A DNA stretch of 64,000 nucleotides from an uncultured Candidatus Puniceispirillum sp. (GCA_905182545.1 CAJJBY010000001.1:1-64000); one strand, 5' to 3'; positions 1 through 9,242 are shown, counted from the stretch's first letter. Program-made: numbers and translations. Notes: generated by a model not told the origin, from the sequence alone.

Positions 1-2
1 GG

Positions 3-1027
3 GCAGATTTTCAGAACCTGCACCGTAACAAGCGCAGCCTGACTTTAAATCTGAAAAGTAAAGCTGGAATGAAAATCTTTCGCCAGCTTGCGGCAAAAGC
101 AGATGTGATTGTTGAGAATTTTCGACCTGACGTGAAAAACCGGCTCGGCGTTGACTATAAAACATTGTCCAAAACCAACCCGCGCCTGGTTTATGCAAGT
201 CATTCTCTGGCTTCGGTCAGGACGGGCCCCTATAGCGAGAGCGTCCTGGGTTTGACCAGATTGCCCAGGGCATGGGGGGCCTGATGTCAATTACCGGTGC
301 GTCAACGGCGAGGGGACCGATGCGTGTTGGCATTCCTATTGCCGACCTTTGTGCAGGCCTTTTTGCTGCGCAGGGTATTTTTATTGCGCTGCTGGAACGA
401 GCGCATTCGGGTCAGGGGCAATGGGTGCAGACCTCGCTGCTGCAGGCGCAAATGTTCATGCTTGATTTTCAGGCGGCGCGGTATTTGATGGATGGCGATA
501 TCGCCAAACAGGCAGGTAATAATCACCCAACCTCAATCCCAACCGGTGTTTTTGTGACCAGTGATGGATACATGAATATTGCCGTTGCCGGTGAATTAAT
601 CTGGGAGCGGTTTGCGGCCGCGCTTGGGCATGAGGATTGGATCACAAATCCTGATTATGCGACTGGTCCTGACCGGTCAAAAAACCGTGATTCGCTGAAC
701 ACTGCAATTACTGCGATTACTGGCACAAAAACGACCACAGAATGGATTGACATTCTGAACGAAGCCGGTGTTCCAGCTGGTGAAATCAATAATATTGGTC
801 AGGCGTTTGAGAATCCGCAAGTTAAACATCTTGGGCTAGCGCAGCCAGTAAAAAGCCATGAGCGCGGTGATACGCATCTGGTCGGTCAGCCAATTATGAT
901 GAGCCGAACCCCAAGCCACCTTGCGGCACCACCGCCGCTTGCCGGCAGTCATGGCGATGATATTCTATCAACACTGGGCTATAGTGCGGCAGAAATTGCT
1001 GCGCTGCGTGAGGACAAAACAATATAG
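3..1027 (+). CDS. CaiB/BaiF family CoA-transferase (5' end outside window, frameshifted)
   Basis: A class III CoA-transferase, which moves CoA between an acyl-CoA donor and a carboxylic acid. The window opens inside the gene. The reading frame from base 3 gives the family block LHRNKRSLTLNLKS and then VIVENFRPDV and NPRLVYAS. After about base 200 the frame slips three times within 50 bases: GFGQDGP, YSE and PGFDQIAQGMGG lie in different frames. From base 272 the frame is open to the TAG at 1025-1027. One slip is at a CCCC run near 227-230. All conserved family blocks survive, so sequence error is more likely than decay. An enoyl-CoA hydratase gene follows after about 110 bases, suggesting a shared acyl-CoA catabolic role. 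The substrate cannot be read from the sequence. Confidence 0.8.
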
Positions 1028-1135
1028 ATTTAAGTCGGCCTGGGTGCATAATCATCAAGGTAATGCAAATTTAACATCAAAGGTCTGATTAATCAGCCCC
1101 TCACCAGAAAGATAAAGTAAAGGATAGTCCGAGCC

Positions 1136-1921
1136 ATGACAGATAAGATTATCGTAAAAAAATCCGGCGCCATCGCCCGGATAATTTTTAACCAGCCGGA
1201 AAAGCGTAATGCGGTCTCGTTGGAAATGTGGGAAGCGGTAGAAGTGGCGCTCGACCAGTTCGCTGCTGATAAGGAAGTACGGGTGTTGATTTTGTCAGGC
1301 GCTGGCGGCAAGGCCTTTGTGTCAGGGGCTGACATCTCCAAATTTGAGAGCGAGCGAGCCAGTGCTGAGGGCGTTGCGCATTATAATGCCACGACAAAAC
1401 GCGTTTATGACAAGGTCGAGGCCTTCCCAAAACCAACGATCGCGCAAATTGACGGGTTCTGTGTTGGTGGTGGCGTGGCGCTGGCGGTTTGCTGTGATAT
1501 CCGTATTTGTGGTCAGGGCTCTAATTTTGCCATTCCAGCGGCGCGGTTGGGTCTTGGCTATGGCTTTTTGGGCATTAACCGGTTGGCCACCCTTGTCGGG
1601 CCAGCCTTTGCCAAGGAGGTCTTTTTCACAGCCCGCCGTTTTGACGCTGAAGAAGCGCGGATTATGGGGCTAGTCAACCGGGTTGCCGAAGATGGTGCGG
1701 TTGAGGTGGCGGCCGAAGATATGGCGACAATGATTACCGCTAATGCGCCTTTGACTGTTGATGCGGTTAAATTCATCGCTAATCAGACCAGCATGGATGA
1801 AAGTCAGCGTGATTTGGTAGCGTGCGATGCGATGGTTCAGGCCTGTTTCGACAGTGCCGACTATATTGAGGGGCGGCGCGCCTTTATGGAAAAGCGCAAG
1901 CCGGTTTGGACAGGTAGCTGA
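1136..1921 (+). CDS. Enoyl-CoA hydratase/isomerase (crotonase) family protein
   Basis: A 261-residue crotonase-fold protein. Members of this family hydrate or isomerise acyl-CoA thioesters in fatty-acid or amino-acid breakdown. The CoA and oxyanion-hole elements are visible as KAFVSGADI (about residues 61-69) and the glycine-rich FCVGGGVALA (about 106-115). The first catalytic glutamate of classical enoyl-CoA hydratases, expected in a PE(I/L) motif, is replaced here by IPAARLGLGYG. The second glutamate position appears kept in AKEVFF. The protein may therefore be a specialised crotonase rather than a general hydratase. The start is supported by an AAAGGA-type ribosome site about 12 bases upstream. 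It follows the CoA-transferase in the same direction. A weak hairpin with a T-rich tail (1932-1952) lies just downstream. Confidence 0.88.
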   Translation: MTDKIIVKKSGAIARIIFNQPEKRNAVSLEMWEAVEVALDQFAADKEVRVLILSGAGGKAFVSGADISKFESERASAEGVAHYNATTKRVYDKVEAFPKPTIAQIDGFCVGGGVALAVCCDIRICGQGSNFAIPAARLGLGYGFLGINRLATLVGPAFAKEVFFTARRFDAEEARIMGLVNRVAEDGAVEVAAEDMATMITANAPLTVDAVKFIANQTSMDESQRDLVACDAMVQACFDSADYIEGRRAFMEKRKPVWTGS

Positions 1922-2095
1922 TTGCAGGGTTCAGCCTTTGATGGCTGTTTATTTGGCGTTAGCGCTCCACAAGAATTTTCTCTTAGCCACTCCTGTTTGT
2001 GCGCCGCGCATGAAAAATCCGTTTTCAAGCCCGATCATGGCGATTGACGGTTTTTCATGCTAATACCGGGTGCGCTGATTACTGGACTGACATTC

Positions 2096-2864
2096 TTAGA
2101 ACTGCATCACCACGCCGCCATTGATTTGCAGCATCTGGCCATTCACAAAAGCCGCCATTTTCCGAACAGAGATAGGCAACCATAGCCGCCGATATCTTCG
2201 GTGCAGGACCAAGCCGGCCTGACGGGTTGGCCTTTAAGCAGCAATGCTGAGAATTTGGCATCATGTGGCAATATCGGCATCATTTGGCCGGAAATGTGCC
2301 GGGTGCAATGATATTCGCGGTGATGCCGTTGGTGCCGAACTCAACGGCGAAGGCCTTGGTCAACCCCCAAACCGCGTGTTTCGCAAACCGAGACCGCCGA
2401 GGCCCCCTGGATAGCCGCGCTGGGCATTCATCCCGGAAAAGCTGATGATGCGGCCCCCAGCCATTGGCAATCATGCCGGGCAGGATCATGCGCGACATAG
2501 CCAGATTGCCGCGTTCAGATCGACATCCATGACCTGTTGCCACTCATCGTCGCTCACATCCAAGAAACGGCCCATGCGGGCGAATGGCGGCGTTATTGAC
2601 CAGAACATCAATCCGGCCGAAATGGTCCAGTACCTGCCTTGGCAACCGCTTCGGCCTCGGCCTTGATGCCGACATTGCCCATCGCCACTAATGCGCATCG
2701 ACACCATGTGCACGCACCTCAGCGGCAACGGCCTCGGCGGCTTCTTGGTTGCGGCTGCCATTGACGATAATGTTAAAGCCGGCCAGCGCTAATTGGTGGG
2801 CGATACCGCGGCCAATATTTTGACCGGATCCGGTGATAAGGGCGGTCTTACTGCCACTGCTCAT
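2096..2864 (-). pseudogene. Short-chain dehydrogenase/reductase (3-oxoacyl-ACP reductase-like), multiply frameshifted
   Basis: Read on the minus strand from an ATG at 2864, this encodes an SDR start with the nucleotide-binding motif TGSGQNIGRGIA and NGSRNQEAA. Later conserved parts lie in other frames: LDVSDDEWQQVMDVDLNA, WGLTKAFAVEFGTNGITANIIAPGTF, and a C-terminal GQMLQINGGVVMQF ending with the stop at 2096-2098. At least four frame changes are needed. The order and spacing of the blocks match a normal SDR of about 250 residues, so no large part is missing. The density of lesions is the highest in the window together with pstS and znuA. It could be a decaying gene or an area of poor sequence. 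SDRs of this type use NAD(P)H to interconvert ketones and alcohols; the substrate is unknown. Confidence 0.75.
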
Positions 2865-3327
2865 TGTTTACCTCTTTGACAAATTCTATTTTGAAGATAA
2901 CCGCGCGTAAATCGGGCAAGAATCCAACTGTAACAAGGTGCGGTAGCTTTGTCATGTTGCTGCCAAGCCGAGACGTCCCAGACTAGGCACCTGCTAACTT
3001 AAATGCCAGTGCAAATTCGAAGAAATAGCTGGTTTTTTGAACGTCTTTGATGGCGTATCCGCCGCTAATGCGCTTCGACTAGACGCTGCGGCCATATGAT
3101 ATAATCCATAGGGAAATCAGCGGTATGACACCCAAAATTCGCTATAGACAAACGCCTGAGGCAGTGTAATTCTTGGGCATCGCGATGATTTATGTATCGA
3201 TAAGATAAGCTCGATAGTAAAACAACGATATCCACGTCGTTTCGCCAAAGCTTATTTTAGCGCCGCTTCCACCCTAGTATTTTTAACTCATGACCCCTTA
3301 AATGATGACGCCTTAGGAGATAATATT
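2865..3327. other. Intergenic region without a recognised gene
   Basis: This stretch of about 460 bases lies between the divergently oriented broken SDR gene and the thioesterase gene, so promoters for both should lie here. I see no convincing open frame, RNA gene or strong palindrome. The only clear element is the AGGAGA ribosome site at 3315-3320 that serves the next gene. Confidence 0.5.
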
Positions 3328-3789
3328 TTGACTAATATACGCAAAGTTGATCCATTTCAGGTTCGCGATCATATCGAGTCTATTCTCGAGAGCAGTGAAC
3401 AGGTCTTTGAAAATTTTTTCCTGTCAAAATTTATTGGATTGGAGTTTGACTATCTGCCGGCAGACGCAGCCGATCCTGACAAAGATCATCTTCGTATCAG
3501 CTTTGAGGTCAATGAAATGCTGATGAACCCGCAAGGATCCCTTCATGGTGGTATTATTGCAGCGGTGATGGATATTTCGATGGGTCATCTTTTGCATAAA
3601 ACCGCTGGGATGGGCATCACTATTGAAATGAAAACGCAGTACTTGCGCCCTGCGCTTAAAGGGCGGACGATCGTCGAGGGCCGTTTCATCAAGAAAGGGC
3701 GTGCGCTATCATTCATGGAAAGCCGTCTGTGGGGCAGCGATGGCAAACTTGCCGCCATGGCAACGGCTACTTGGAAAATGCCTGACTAG
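3328..3789 (+). CDS. PaaI-family hot-dog thioesterase
   Basis: A 153-residue single hot-dog domain protein of the PaaI/acyl-CoA thioesterase type, expected to hydrolyse an acyl-CoA to free acid and CoA in the cytoplasm. The diagnostic block is NPQGSLHGGIIAAVMD (about residues 69-84), where the HGG loop and following aspartate form the active-site region. The C-terminal strand block is TIEMKTQYLRPALKG. The start is TTG at 3328, chosen because an AGGAGA ribosome site lies seven bases upstream and no ATG follows before the conserved fold begins. Its neighbours are CoA-ester genes, which fits a role in releasing or proofreading acyl-CoA. The natural substrate is not recognisable. Confidence 0.8.
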   Translation: MTNIRKVDPFQVRDHIESILESSEQVFENFFLSKFIGLEFDYLPADAADPDKDHLRISFEVNEMLMNPQGSLHGGIIAAVMDISMGHLLHKTAGMGITIEMKTQYLRPALKGRTIVEGRFIKKGRALSFMESRLWGSDGKLAAMATATWKMPD

Positions 3790-3975
3790 CCCAAATTGCC
3801 CAAAACACATCACCGTGAGGCACCGCCGCCGCCCTCCCCCCGGGGGGCATCAACGCCTTATTAATATCTGGCGCTTGGTAAAGACCCTTGGTTTTGGTTA
3901 GACTGGGAAGGCCGACCATTGGTGATCATTGACTTGGCAATGATTTAACTTGGAAATAATTTGATAGGCTTAACA

Positions 3976-5304
3976 ATGTCTGACGCAGCTTTACTGCCGC
4001 ATATACTTGACCTTGCCGCAATTGGGCCTGACCGACTGCCGCAAGATGCCCGCAAGATGGCAGAATTATCACTATTTGACTGGATGGTGGTCAGTCTTGC
4101 TGGTGCTGATCAGCCGTTGGCTCACATTATCCGTGATTTTGTTGCTGCGGAAGGCGGGGTTGCCAAGGCGACGGTTACCGGCAGTAAATTACGCCTACCA
4201 GCGCGCGCTGCGGCACTTGCAAATGGTACAATTTCGCATGCGCTGGATTATGATGATACGCATTTTGCCTACATTGGCCATCCGTCAGTAGCGATTTTTC
4301 CTGCAGCCTTGGCAGCGGCTGAGGATATTGGCGCTTCGGCTGATGATGTCGTTGATGCGTTTTTGATTGGTGCTGAAGCGGCCTGCCGGATTGGCATCGT
4401 ACTGGGGCGCGATCATTATGATGCTGGCTTTCATCAAACGGCTACATCGGGCGCTTTTGGTGCCACCATTGCCGCATCACGCCTTTATCAACTTGATCGC
4501 GCTGCCACTAGTGCGGCTTTGGGGCTTGCTAGTACGCGTGCCTCGGGCCTGAAATCACAATTTGGTACGATGGGAAAACCATTCAATGCTGGTGCCGCAG
4601 CGGCAAATGGCATTGAGGCGGCCAGCCTTGCAAAACGCGGTTTCACCGCCAGCACCGATGCATTTGCTGGCGCTCAAAGCTTTCTTGCAGCACATCATGG
4701 CGTTGCTGGGGGCAGTGCCGCAATTGATGATTGGTCTTTTGACCAATTCTTCTTTGCCGCGGTCAGTCACAAGCTTCATGCCTGTTGCCATGGAACCCAC
4801 GCAATGATCGAAGCACTGCTTTTGCTATGCGCTGATGGCGCTGTTGCGGTTGATGATGTTGATGAAATACAGGTTTATATTGCGCCTCGCTGGCAGAATG
4901 TTTGCGATATAAAGGCGCCTGAAACCGGCCTTGAAATAAAATTCAGCTATGTTTTCTTGGCGGCGATGGTGCTTCGGGGTGTCAATCTGGCTGCCTATGA
5001 AAGCTATGATGATAGCCTGTGCCACGATGCCGATCTGATCGCACTTGCCAAGCGGGTTAAGATCATTGGCGATGATCAGATTGCTGACAGCGCTGCGCAC
5101 GTTGATCTCAAGCACAAGGATGGTCAATCACGATCCCAATCATTTGATCTGCTGTTGCCGATTGATCCGGCGCTTCTTGGCACGAGATTGCTTGCCAAGG
5201 CCAAGGCGCTTATCGGTGATGATCGGGCCAATGACTTATGGGCGATGACGAATGCGCTTGAACCAGTTTTGGCATCTGATCTTGCCGCCAAATTACAAGG
5301 ATAG
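3976..5304 (+). CDS. MmgE/PrpD family protein (2-methylcitrate dehydratase / cis-aconitate decarboxylase-like)
   Basis: A protein of about 440 residues belonging to the MmgE/PrpD family, which includes 2-methylcitrate dehydratase and cis-aconitate decarboxylase, the itaconate-forming enzyme. Family blocks are visible: LSLFDWMVVSLAG near the N-terminus, ALANGTISHALDYDDTHF (about 75-92), GHPSVAIFPAALAAAE, and KPFNAGAAAANGIEAASLAKRGF in the middle. The start ATG at 3976 is favoured; a TTG at 3961 in the same frame is an alternative. It is followed by a MaoC-type hydratase, a CitE-type lyase and a CoA-transferase. This is the set found with a PrpD homologue in the Pseudomonas aeruginosa itaconate locus (PA0878-PA0883). 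Family assignment is firm; the reaction is inferred from context. Confidence 0.85.
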   Translation: MSDAALLPHILDLAAIGPDRLPQDARKMAELSLFDWMVVSLAGADQPLAHIIRDFVAAEGGVAKATVTGSKLRLPARAAALANGTISHALDYDDTHFAYIGHPSVAIFPAALAAAEDIGASADDVVDAFLIGAEAACRIGIVLGRDHYDAGFHQTATSGAFGATIAASRLYQLDRAATSAALGLASTRASGLKSQFGTMGKPFNAGAAAANGIEAASLAKRGFTASTDAFAGAQSFLAAHHGVAGGSAAIDDWSFDQFFFAAVSHKLHACCHGTHAMIEALLLLCADGAVAVDDVDEIQVYIAPRWQNVCDIKAPETGLEIKFSYVFLAAMVLRGVNLAAYESYDDSLCHDADLIALAKRVKIIGDDQIADSAAHVDLKHKDGQSRSQSFDLLLPIDPALLGTRLLAKAKALIGDDRANDLWAMTNALEPVLASDLAAKLQG

Positions 5305-5361
5305 CCGATTGTCTAATAAAATATCTGGCATGATGGCATGACCAAGCAAAGGAGTGAATTT

Positions 5362-6189
5362 ATGGATTTTTCAGATTGGATCGGCAATAGCGTGTCAAGT
5401 GATGACGTGATTACGGCGCGCATGGTTGATCATTTTAAACATACGCTTGGCGACCATTGTTTTACCGGCAATGAGGTACCGCCCGGGCTGCATTGGTGTT
5501 TGGCTCCCGAGGCAGTTAGCCCGGAACTGCTTGGCCCTGATGGCCATCCAAAGCGTGGTGATTTTCTGCCTGAAATTCCTTATGCACGCCGGATGTGGGC
5601 AGGGGGTTGGCTGGAATTTCATGGTGATTTCAAGATTGGCAACCATGTCAAAAAGCAAAGCCGCATTGATGATATCAGCTTTAAATCAGGTAAAAGCGGT
5701 AATTTATGTTTTGTTGCGGTCACGCATGAATTTTCCGTTGGGGACCAGTTGAAATTGCGCGAACGTCATGATGTTGTTTATCGTGAAGAAGTGACGGCTG
5801 CGCCGCCGCTTTACCCGATCACTGACAGCTTAGCGGTGCATCGCTGGCAGGTTGATACCAATAGCGTGATGCTGTTTCGCTATTCGGCGCTGACATTTAA
5901 TGGTCATCGCATTCACTATGATCTTCCCTATTCGACCAATGTCGAAGGGCATGGTGGCTTGTTAGTTCATGGCCCATTGCAGGCAACATTAATGCTGAAT
6001 CTGGCCTGCAGCATTGGCGGGAAGTTGCCAAAACATATGGCCTATCGCGGTGTTCGGCCGTTGGTTTGTGGCGATCCGATCATGGTTGATGCGTCACATG
6101 AAAATGATGATGCCGGCAAAGCCATGCTTGCGGCCTGTGTTCGCGGCGCTGATGGCAATATAACAATGAAAGCCACCGTTACCCCCTAG
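5362..6189 (+). CDS. MaoC-like/FAS1-type acyl-CoA hydratase, probable itaconyl-CoA (or mesaconyl-CoA) hydratase
   Basis: A protein of about 275 residues with the architecture of the mesaconyl-CoA/itaconyl-CoA hydratases: an N-terminal FAS1-like dehydratase half (PPGLHWCLAPEAVSP, PYARRMWAGGWLEFHGDF) and a C-terminal MaoC half. The C-terminal half has RYSALTFNGHRIHYDLPYS and GLLVHGPLQATLMLNL, the usual hot-dog hydratase blocks. The ATG at 5362 is preferred because AAAGGAG lies seven bases upstream; an ATG at 5338 is too far from it. Adjacent to a CitE-like lyase and a CaiB/BaiF transferase, it is the expected middle enzyme converting itaconyl-CoA to citramalyl-CoA. The homologous mesaconyl-C4-CoA hydratase is the main alternative. 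Confidence 0.78.
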   Translation: MDFSDWIGNSVSSDDVITARMVDHFKHTLGDHCFTGNEVPPGLHWCLAPEAVSPELLGPDGHPKRGDFLPEIPYARRMWAGGWLEFHGDFKIGNHVKKQSRIDDISFKSGKSGNLCFVAVTHEFSVGDQLKLRERHDVVYREEVTAAPPLYPITDSLAVHRWQVDTNSVMLFRYSALTFNGHRIHYDLPYSTNVEGHGGLLVHGPLQATLMLNLACSIGGKLPKHMAYRGVRPLVCGDPIMVDASHENDDAGKAMLAACVRGADGNITMKATVTP

Positions 6190-6212
6190 CCGATATTGTG
6201 AAAGACAGATCC

Positions 6213-7028
6213 ATGAATATACCAAAACCCCTATCCGTTCCGTTATTTGTGCCAGGGCATCGTCCTGAATTATTGGCAAAGGCCGGCGCCAGTGGCGCCG
6301 ATGCGGTGATTCTGGATCTTGAAGATGCGGTTGCTGATGCTGATAAACCGGCAGCGCATGCTGCCCTTATGTCGCGGCCTGATTTGCCGGTGCCATTGGT
6401 CGTGCGCTGCAATGGATTTGACTCGAGCTGGTTTGCCAAAGACATGGCAGCTTTGGCCAAGAACCCACCACAGATGATCATGCTGCCAAAGGCGGAATCG
6501 GTTGATCATCTTGATGTGATTGCCAAACAGCTTGGCGTGGATATGCCAATCATTCCAATTGTCGAAAGCGCGCTTGGGCTGGCCGCAATCGAGGCAATGA
6601 TGATGCATCCTTCAGTGCTGCAATGCGCGTTTGGTCATCTGGATTTCTCGCTTGATATTGGGGCAGATCCGCAATGGGATTCGCTTCACTATGCGCGTGG
6701 TAAGATTGTTGTTGCATCTCGCCTTGGGCAAAAGGCACCGCCGCTTGATGGTGTCGCGGTACGGTTTGATGATGCCGAAATTGTTGCTGGTGAGGCGCGG
6801 CGCGCGCGTGACATGGGCTTTGGTGGCAAGCTGTTAATTCACCCACAACAGATTGCACCGGCAAAGGCCGTCTTTCGGCCAAGTGATGCTGATTATGAAT
6901 GGGCGCAGCGCGTCATGGCCGCTGTTGCCAATAGCGCATCAGCGGTGCAGCTTGATGGGGCAATGGTTGATGTGCCGGTGATCAAACGCGCCGAGGCAAT
7001 TATCTCTGATTATCAGTCGCTTGCATAA
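6213..7028 (+). CDS. HpcH/HpaI aldolase/CitE-type lyase, probable citramalyl-CoA lyase
   Basis: A TIM-barrel lyase of about 271 residues from the citrate lyase beta/CitE-like family. It would split a 3-hydroxyacyl-CoA such as (S)-citramalyl-CoA into acetyl-CoA and pyruvate. Motifs visible are PLFVPGHRPELLAKA at the N-terminus, ADAVILDLEDAV (about 28-39), the arginine strand VPLVVRCNG, the metal-binding glutamate in PIIPIVESALGL and the metal-binding aspartate in FGHLDFSLDIG. LLIHPQQIAPAKAVF is the usual C-terminal block. A GTG at 6198 is possible, but the ATG at 6213 begins the conserved region. It sits between the hydratase and CoA-transferase genes, completing an itaconate-type CoA pathway. 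Malyl-CoA or methylmalyl-CoA are alternative substrates. Confidence 0.8.
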   Translation: MNIPKPLSVPLFVPGHRPELLAKAGASGADAVILDLEDAVADADKPAAHAALMSRPDLPVPLVVRCNGFDSSWFAKDMAALAKNPPQMIMLPKAESVDHLDVIAKQLGVDMPIIPIVESALGLAAIEAMMMHPSVLQCAFGHLDFSLDIGADPQWDSLHYARGKIVVASRLGQKAPPLDGVAVRFDDAEIVAGEARRARDMGFGGKLLIHPQQIAPAKAVFRPSDADYEWAQRVMAAVANSASAVQLDGAMVDVPVIKRAEAIISDYQSLA

Positions 7029-7081
7029 TGAAACGCTGGCCACATCATGGCCGCAAAGTACTGAATTGGCAGGAGAGTTAA

Positions 7082-8215
7082 ATGGCGAATAGCCCAAATC
7101 GTGATCTTGACGGATTGCTGGTGATTAGTCTTGAACAGGCTGTTGCCGCGCCTTATGCCGCAAGCAGGCTTGCTGATGCTGGTGCGCGGGTGATCAAGGT
7201 TGAACGACCAGAAGGTGATTTTGCCCGTGGCTATGACGCTGATGCGCATGGGCATAGCTCTTATTTTGTATGGCTTAATCGCGGCAAGGAGTCGGTTGTA
7301 CTTGATCTCAAACAGTTGGATGATCTGCAAATTTTTAAGCAAATGCTGTCCAAGGCTGACGTGTTTATCCAGAATTTGATGCCGGGCGCGTTAGAACGGC
7401 TTGGTGTGTCAATGTTAGATTTGCGGGCGGAAGATCCAGGTTTAATTACGTGTGACATCAGTGGCTATGGCGCATCTGGCCCCTTTGCGAAAATGAAGGC
7501 TTATGATTTTCTTGTACAGGCCGAGGTAGGGCTGGCCCAGATTACTGGGGCACCTGAAGAGCCAGGCCGGGTAGGAGTTTCAATTTGCGATATCGCCGCT
7601 GGTATGACCGCTCATGCGGCGATTTTGCAGGCGCTGGTTGCAAAAGGGCGCACAGGACAGGGTCGTGCAATTGAAGTATCGTTGTTTCACGCGCTCGCTG
7701 ATTGGATGAATGTGCCTTATCTGCAGCACCATTATGGTGGGCGTAAAATCCACCGGCCAGGCCTACATCATCCTACCATTGCGCCGTATGGTGCATATCT
7801 GTGCGGTGATGATCGCATGCTTCTCATCTCAATCCAGAATGAACGTGAATGGGTGCGGTTGTGCACTGAGTTGCTTGATGCACCAAATATGCCCAGCAAC
7901 CCAAAGTTTGATAGTAATGTATCGAGGGTGAAAAACCGGATTGAACTTGATACCATCATAAACGGTGTTTTTAAAAAATATTCAATTGATGAAGTCGCTC
8001 AAAAGTTGCAAACAGCGCAAATTGCCTTTGGCCGGTTAAATGACATGGACGCGTTTGGACAACATCCACAAAATCGATTTGTGGCCGTCAGAACATCGGG
8101 CGGGGATGTCCAGTTATTGTCGCCGGGTGCAGTTGTTAATGGAGTTCTACCACAACTTGGAGACGTTCCTGATTTAGGACAGCATTCAGCAAATATCCGC
8201 CGCGAATTTAATTAA
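7082..8215 (+). CDS. CaiB/BaiF CoA-transferase, probable itaconate (or citramalate) CoA-transferase
   Basis: A complete 377-residue class III CoA-transferase. The catalytic aspartate is visible as residue 170 in GVSICDIAAGMTA, almost the position known for formyl-CoA transferase (Asp169). Other family blocks are VISLEQAVAAPYAASRLADAGARV, YFVWLNRGKESVVLDLK and CDISGYGASGPF. An AGGAGAG ribosome site lies just upstream of the ATG. It is last in a same-strand series after the lyase gene, so the pathway order would be activation by this enzyme, hydration, then cleavage. Succinyl-CoA would be the usual donor. Mesaconate or citramalate as acceptor cannot be excluded. Confidence 0.8.
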   Translation: MANSPNRDLDGLLVISLEQAVAAPYAASRLADAGARVIKVERPEGDFARGYDADAHGHSSYFVWLNRGKESVVLDLKQLDDLQIFKQMLSKADVFIQNLMPGALERLGVSMLDLRAEDPGLITCDISGYGASGPFAKMKAYDFLVQAEVGLAQITGAPEEPGRVGVSICDIAAGMTAHAAILQALVAKGRTGQGRAIEVSLFHALADWMNVPYLQHHYGGRKIHRPGLHHPTIAPYGAYLCGDDRMLLISIQNEREWVRLCTELLDAPNMPSNPKFDSNVSRVKNRIELDTIINGVFKKYSIDEVAQKLQTAQIAFGRLNDMDAFGQHPQNRFVAVRTSGGDVQLLSPGAVVNGVLPQLGDVPDLGQHSANIRREFN

Positions 8216-8249
8216 ACGTGTGACTTGACCAGGACTTATCAGAATTGAT

Positions 8250-8283
8250 CCGGCTGGTTTCTTTTATATGAAAAAGTAGCCGG
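8250..8283. terminator. Candidate terminator between convergent genes
   Basis: CCGGCT (8250-8255) and AGCCGG (8278-8283) form an inverted repeat with further TTTC/GAAA pairing inside, followed on the plus strand by a T-containing stretch. It lies between the convergent CoA-transferase and LysR genes, where a shared terminator is expected. The T tract is weak. Confidence 0.4.
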
Positions 8284-8323
8284 CGAAATGTTTTGTTGAC
8301 TATTGATTAACTTCTAACGTTGT

Positions 8324-9211
8324 TCAGGGTTTAAGTTCGCCGATCTCTACGGCATTCAAAAGTGTTAAGTGTACTTCTTTGATCACATCTAATTTTGGAT
8401 GGTCATTATTGTACGCCAGCCCAAGCTGGCGAGTTGGAGCGTCGGCGCCAAGAGAAAGCCGCCGGATTGGGAGAGGATTTACACTTTGAACGCAGCTTTT
8501 TGGAACTATTGACAAGCCTAGATTTGCAAAAACCATACTTGATATAGCTTCTAGCCCATCAAGTTCCATGGATTCGTTGACTTGTATATTATTTTTTTGA
8601 AGCCACTTCTCAACCATTTGGCCAAAAAGAGCATCCCTATCGAATCTGATGAAGGGCAATGTGCGAAGCAGGTGCAAAGGATCACTGCTTGTGGTGTTCG
8701 GTGGCGCAAGCAACTGCATTGGTTCTGCCGCAATGTCTAAACAATTAAGTCCGCTGGGGAGCAATTCCGGTTTGCCTATAATTCCTGCGTCGATTGAACC
8801 TCTATCTATTTGGGTCATTAATCGTGTTGATAATGCTGGATAGATTACCACTCGAAGCTCTGGGTAGCGCTGCTTTAACAAATTTACTGCCATCGGCATC
8901 AAACCAGTCAATGTTGTGGGAACAGCGCCGAGTTTAAGTTGCCCTTTGAAACCATCACCAAAAAGCGCTGAGCTTACGATGTTGTCATAAGCTTTTATGG
9001 CCACTTCAGCTTTTGTTGTCAGAGCTTTTCCAACCGTGGTCATCTGAGGACTCCGGTTGCTGCGATCAAAAATTTTTTTATCCCACAATTTTTCCAAGGA
9101 TTTGATTTGCTGGCTCACAGCAGACTGACTTAGATATAATGCCTCTGCAGCAGATTGGAAACTTCCATATTTTTTGATCGCAATCAGTGTGCGCAGATTT
9201 CTTATACTCAT
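8324..9211 (-). CDS. LysR-family transcriptional regulator
   Basis: A regulator of about 295 residues: an N-terminal winged helix-turn-helix (about 1-60; LRTLIAIKKYGSFQSAAEALYLSQSAVSQQIKSLE split over the recognition helix) and a LysR substrate-binding domain. The ATG at 9211 is used; a TTG directly before it is possible. It converges on the itaconate-type genes and diverges from the dioxygenase gene at 9396. LysR proteins commonly control the divergent neighbour, and LysR regulators also accompany itaconate loci. Base use is more A+T-rich than the surrounding genes, as in the dioxygenase gene, hinting that the two travelled together. Confidence 0.88.
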   Translation of the reverse strand: MSIRNLRTLIAIKKYGSFQSAAEALYLSQSAVSQQIKSLEKLWDKKIFDRSNRSPQMTTVGKALTTKAEVAIKAYDNIVSSALFGDGFKGQLKLGAVPTTLTGLMPMAVNLLKQRYPELRVVIYPALSTRLMTQIDRGSIDAGIIGKPELLPSGLNCLDIAAEPMQLLAPPNTTSSDPLHLLRTLPFIRFDRDALFGQMVEKWLQKNNIQVNESMELDGLEAISSMVFANLGLSIVPKSCVQSVNPLPIRRLSLGADAPTRQLGLAYNNDHPKLDVIKEVHLTLLNAVEIGELKP

Positions 9212-9242
9212 CAAAAAAAGCCCCTGAAATTATACGGTCTAA

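Noticed and set aside
1932-1952. Possible terminator after the enoyl-CoA hydratase gene
   Set aside because: The CAGCC/GGCTG stem is only five bases with an interrupted T tail; too weak to list as a feature.
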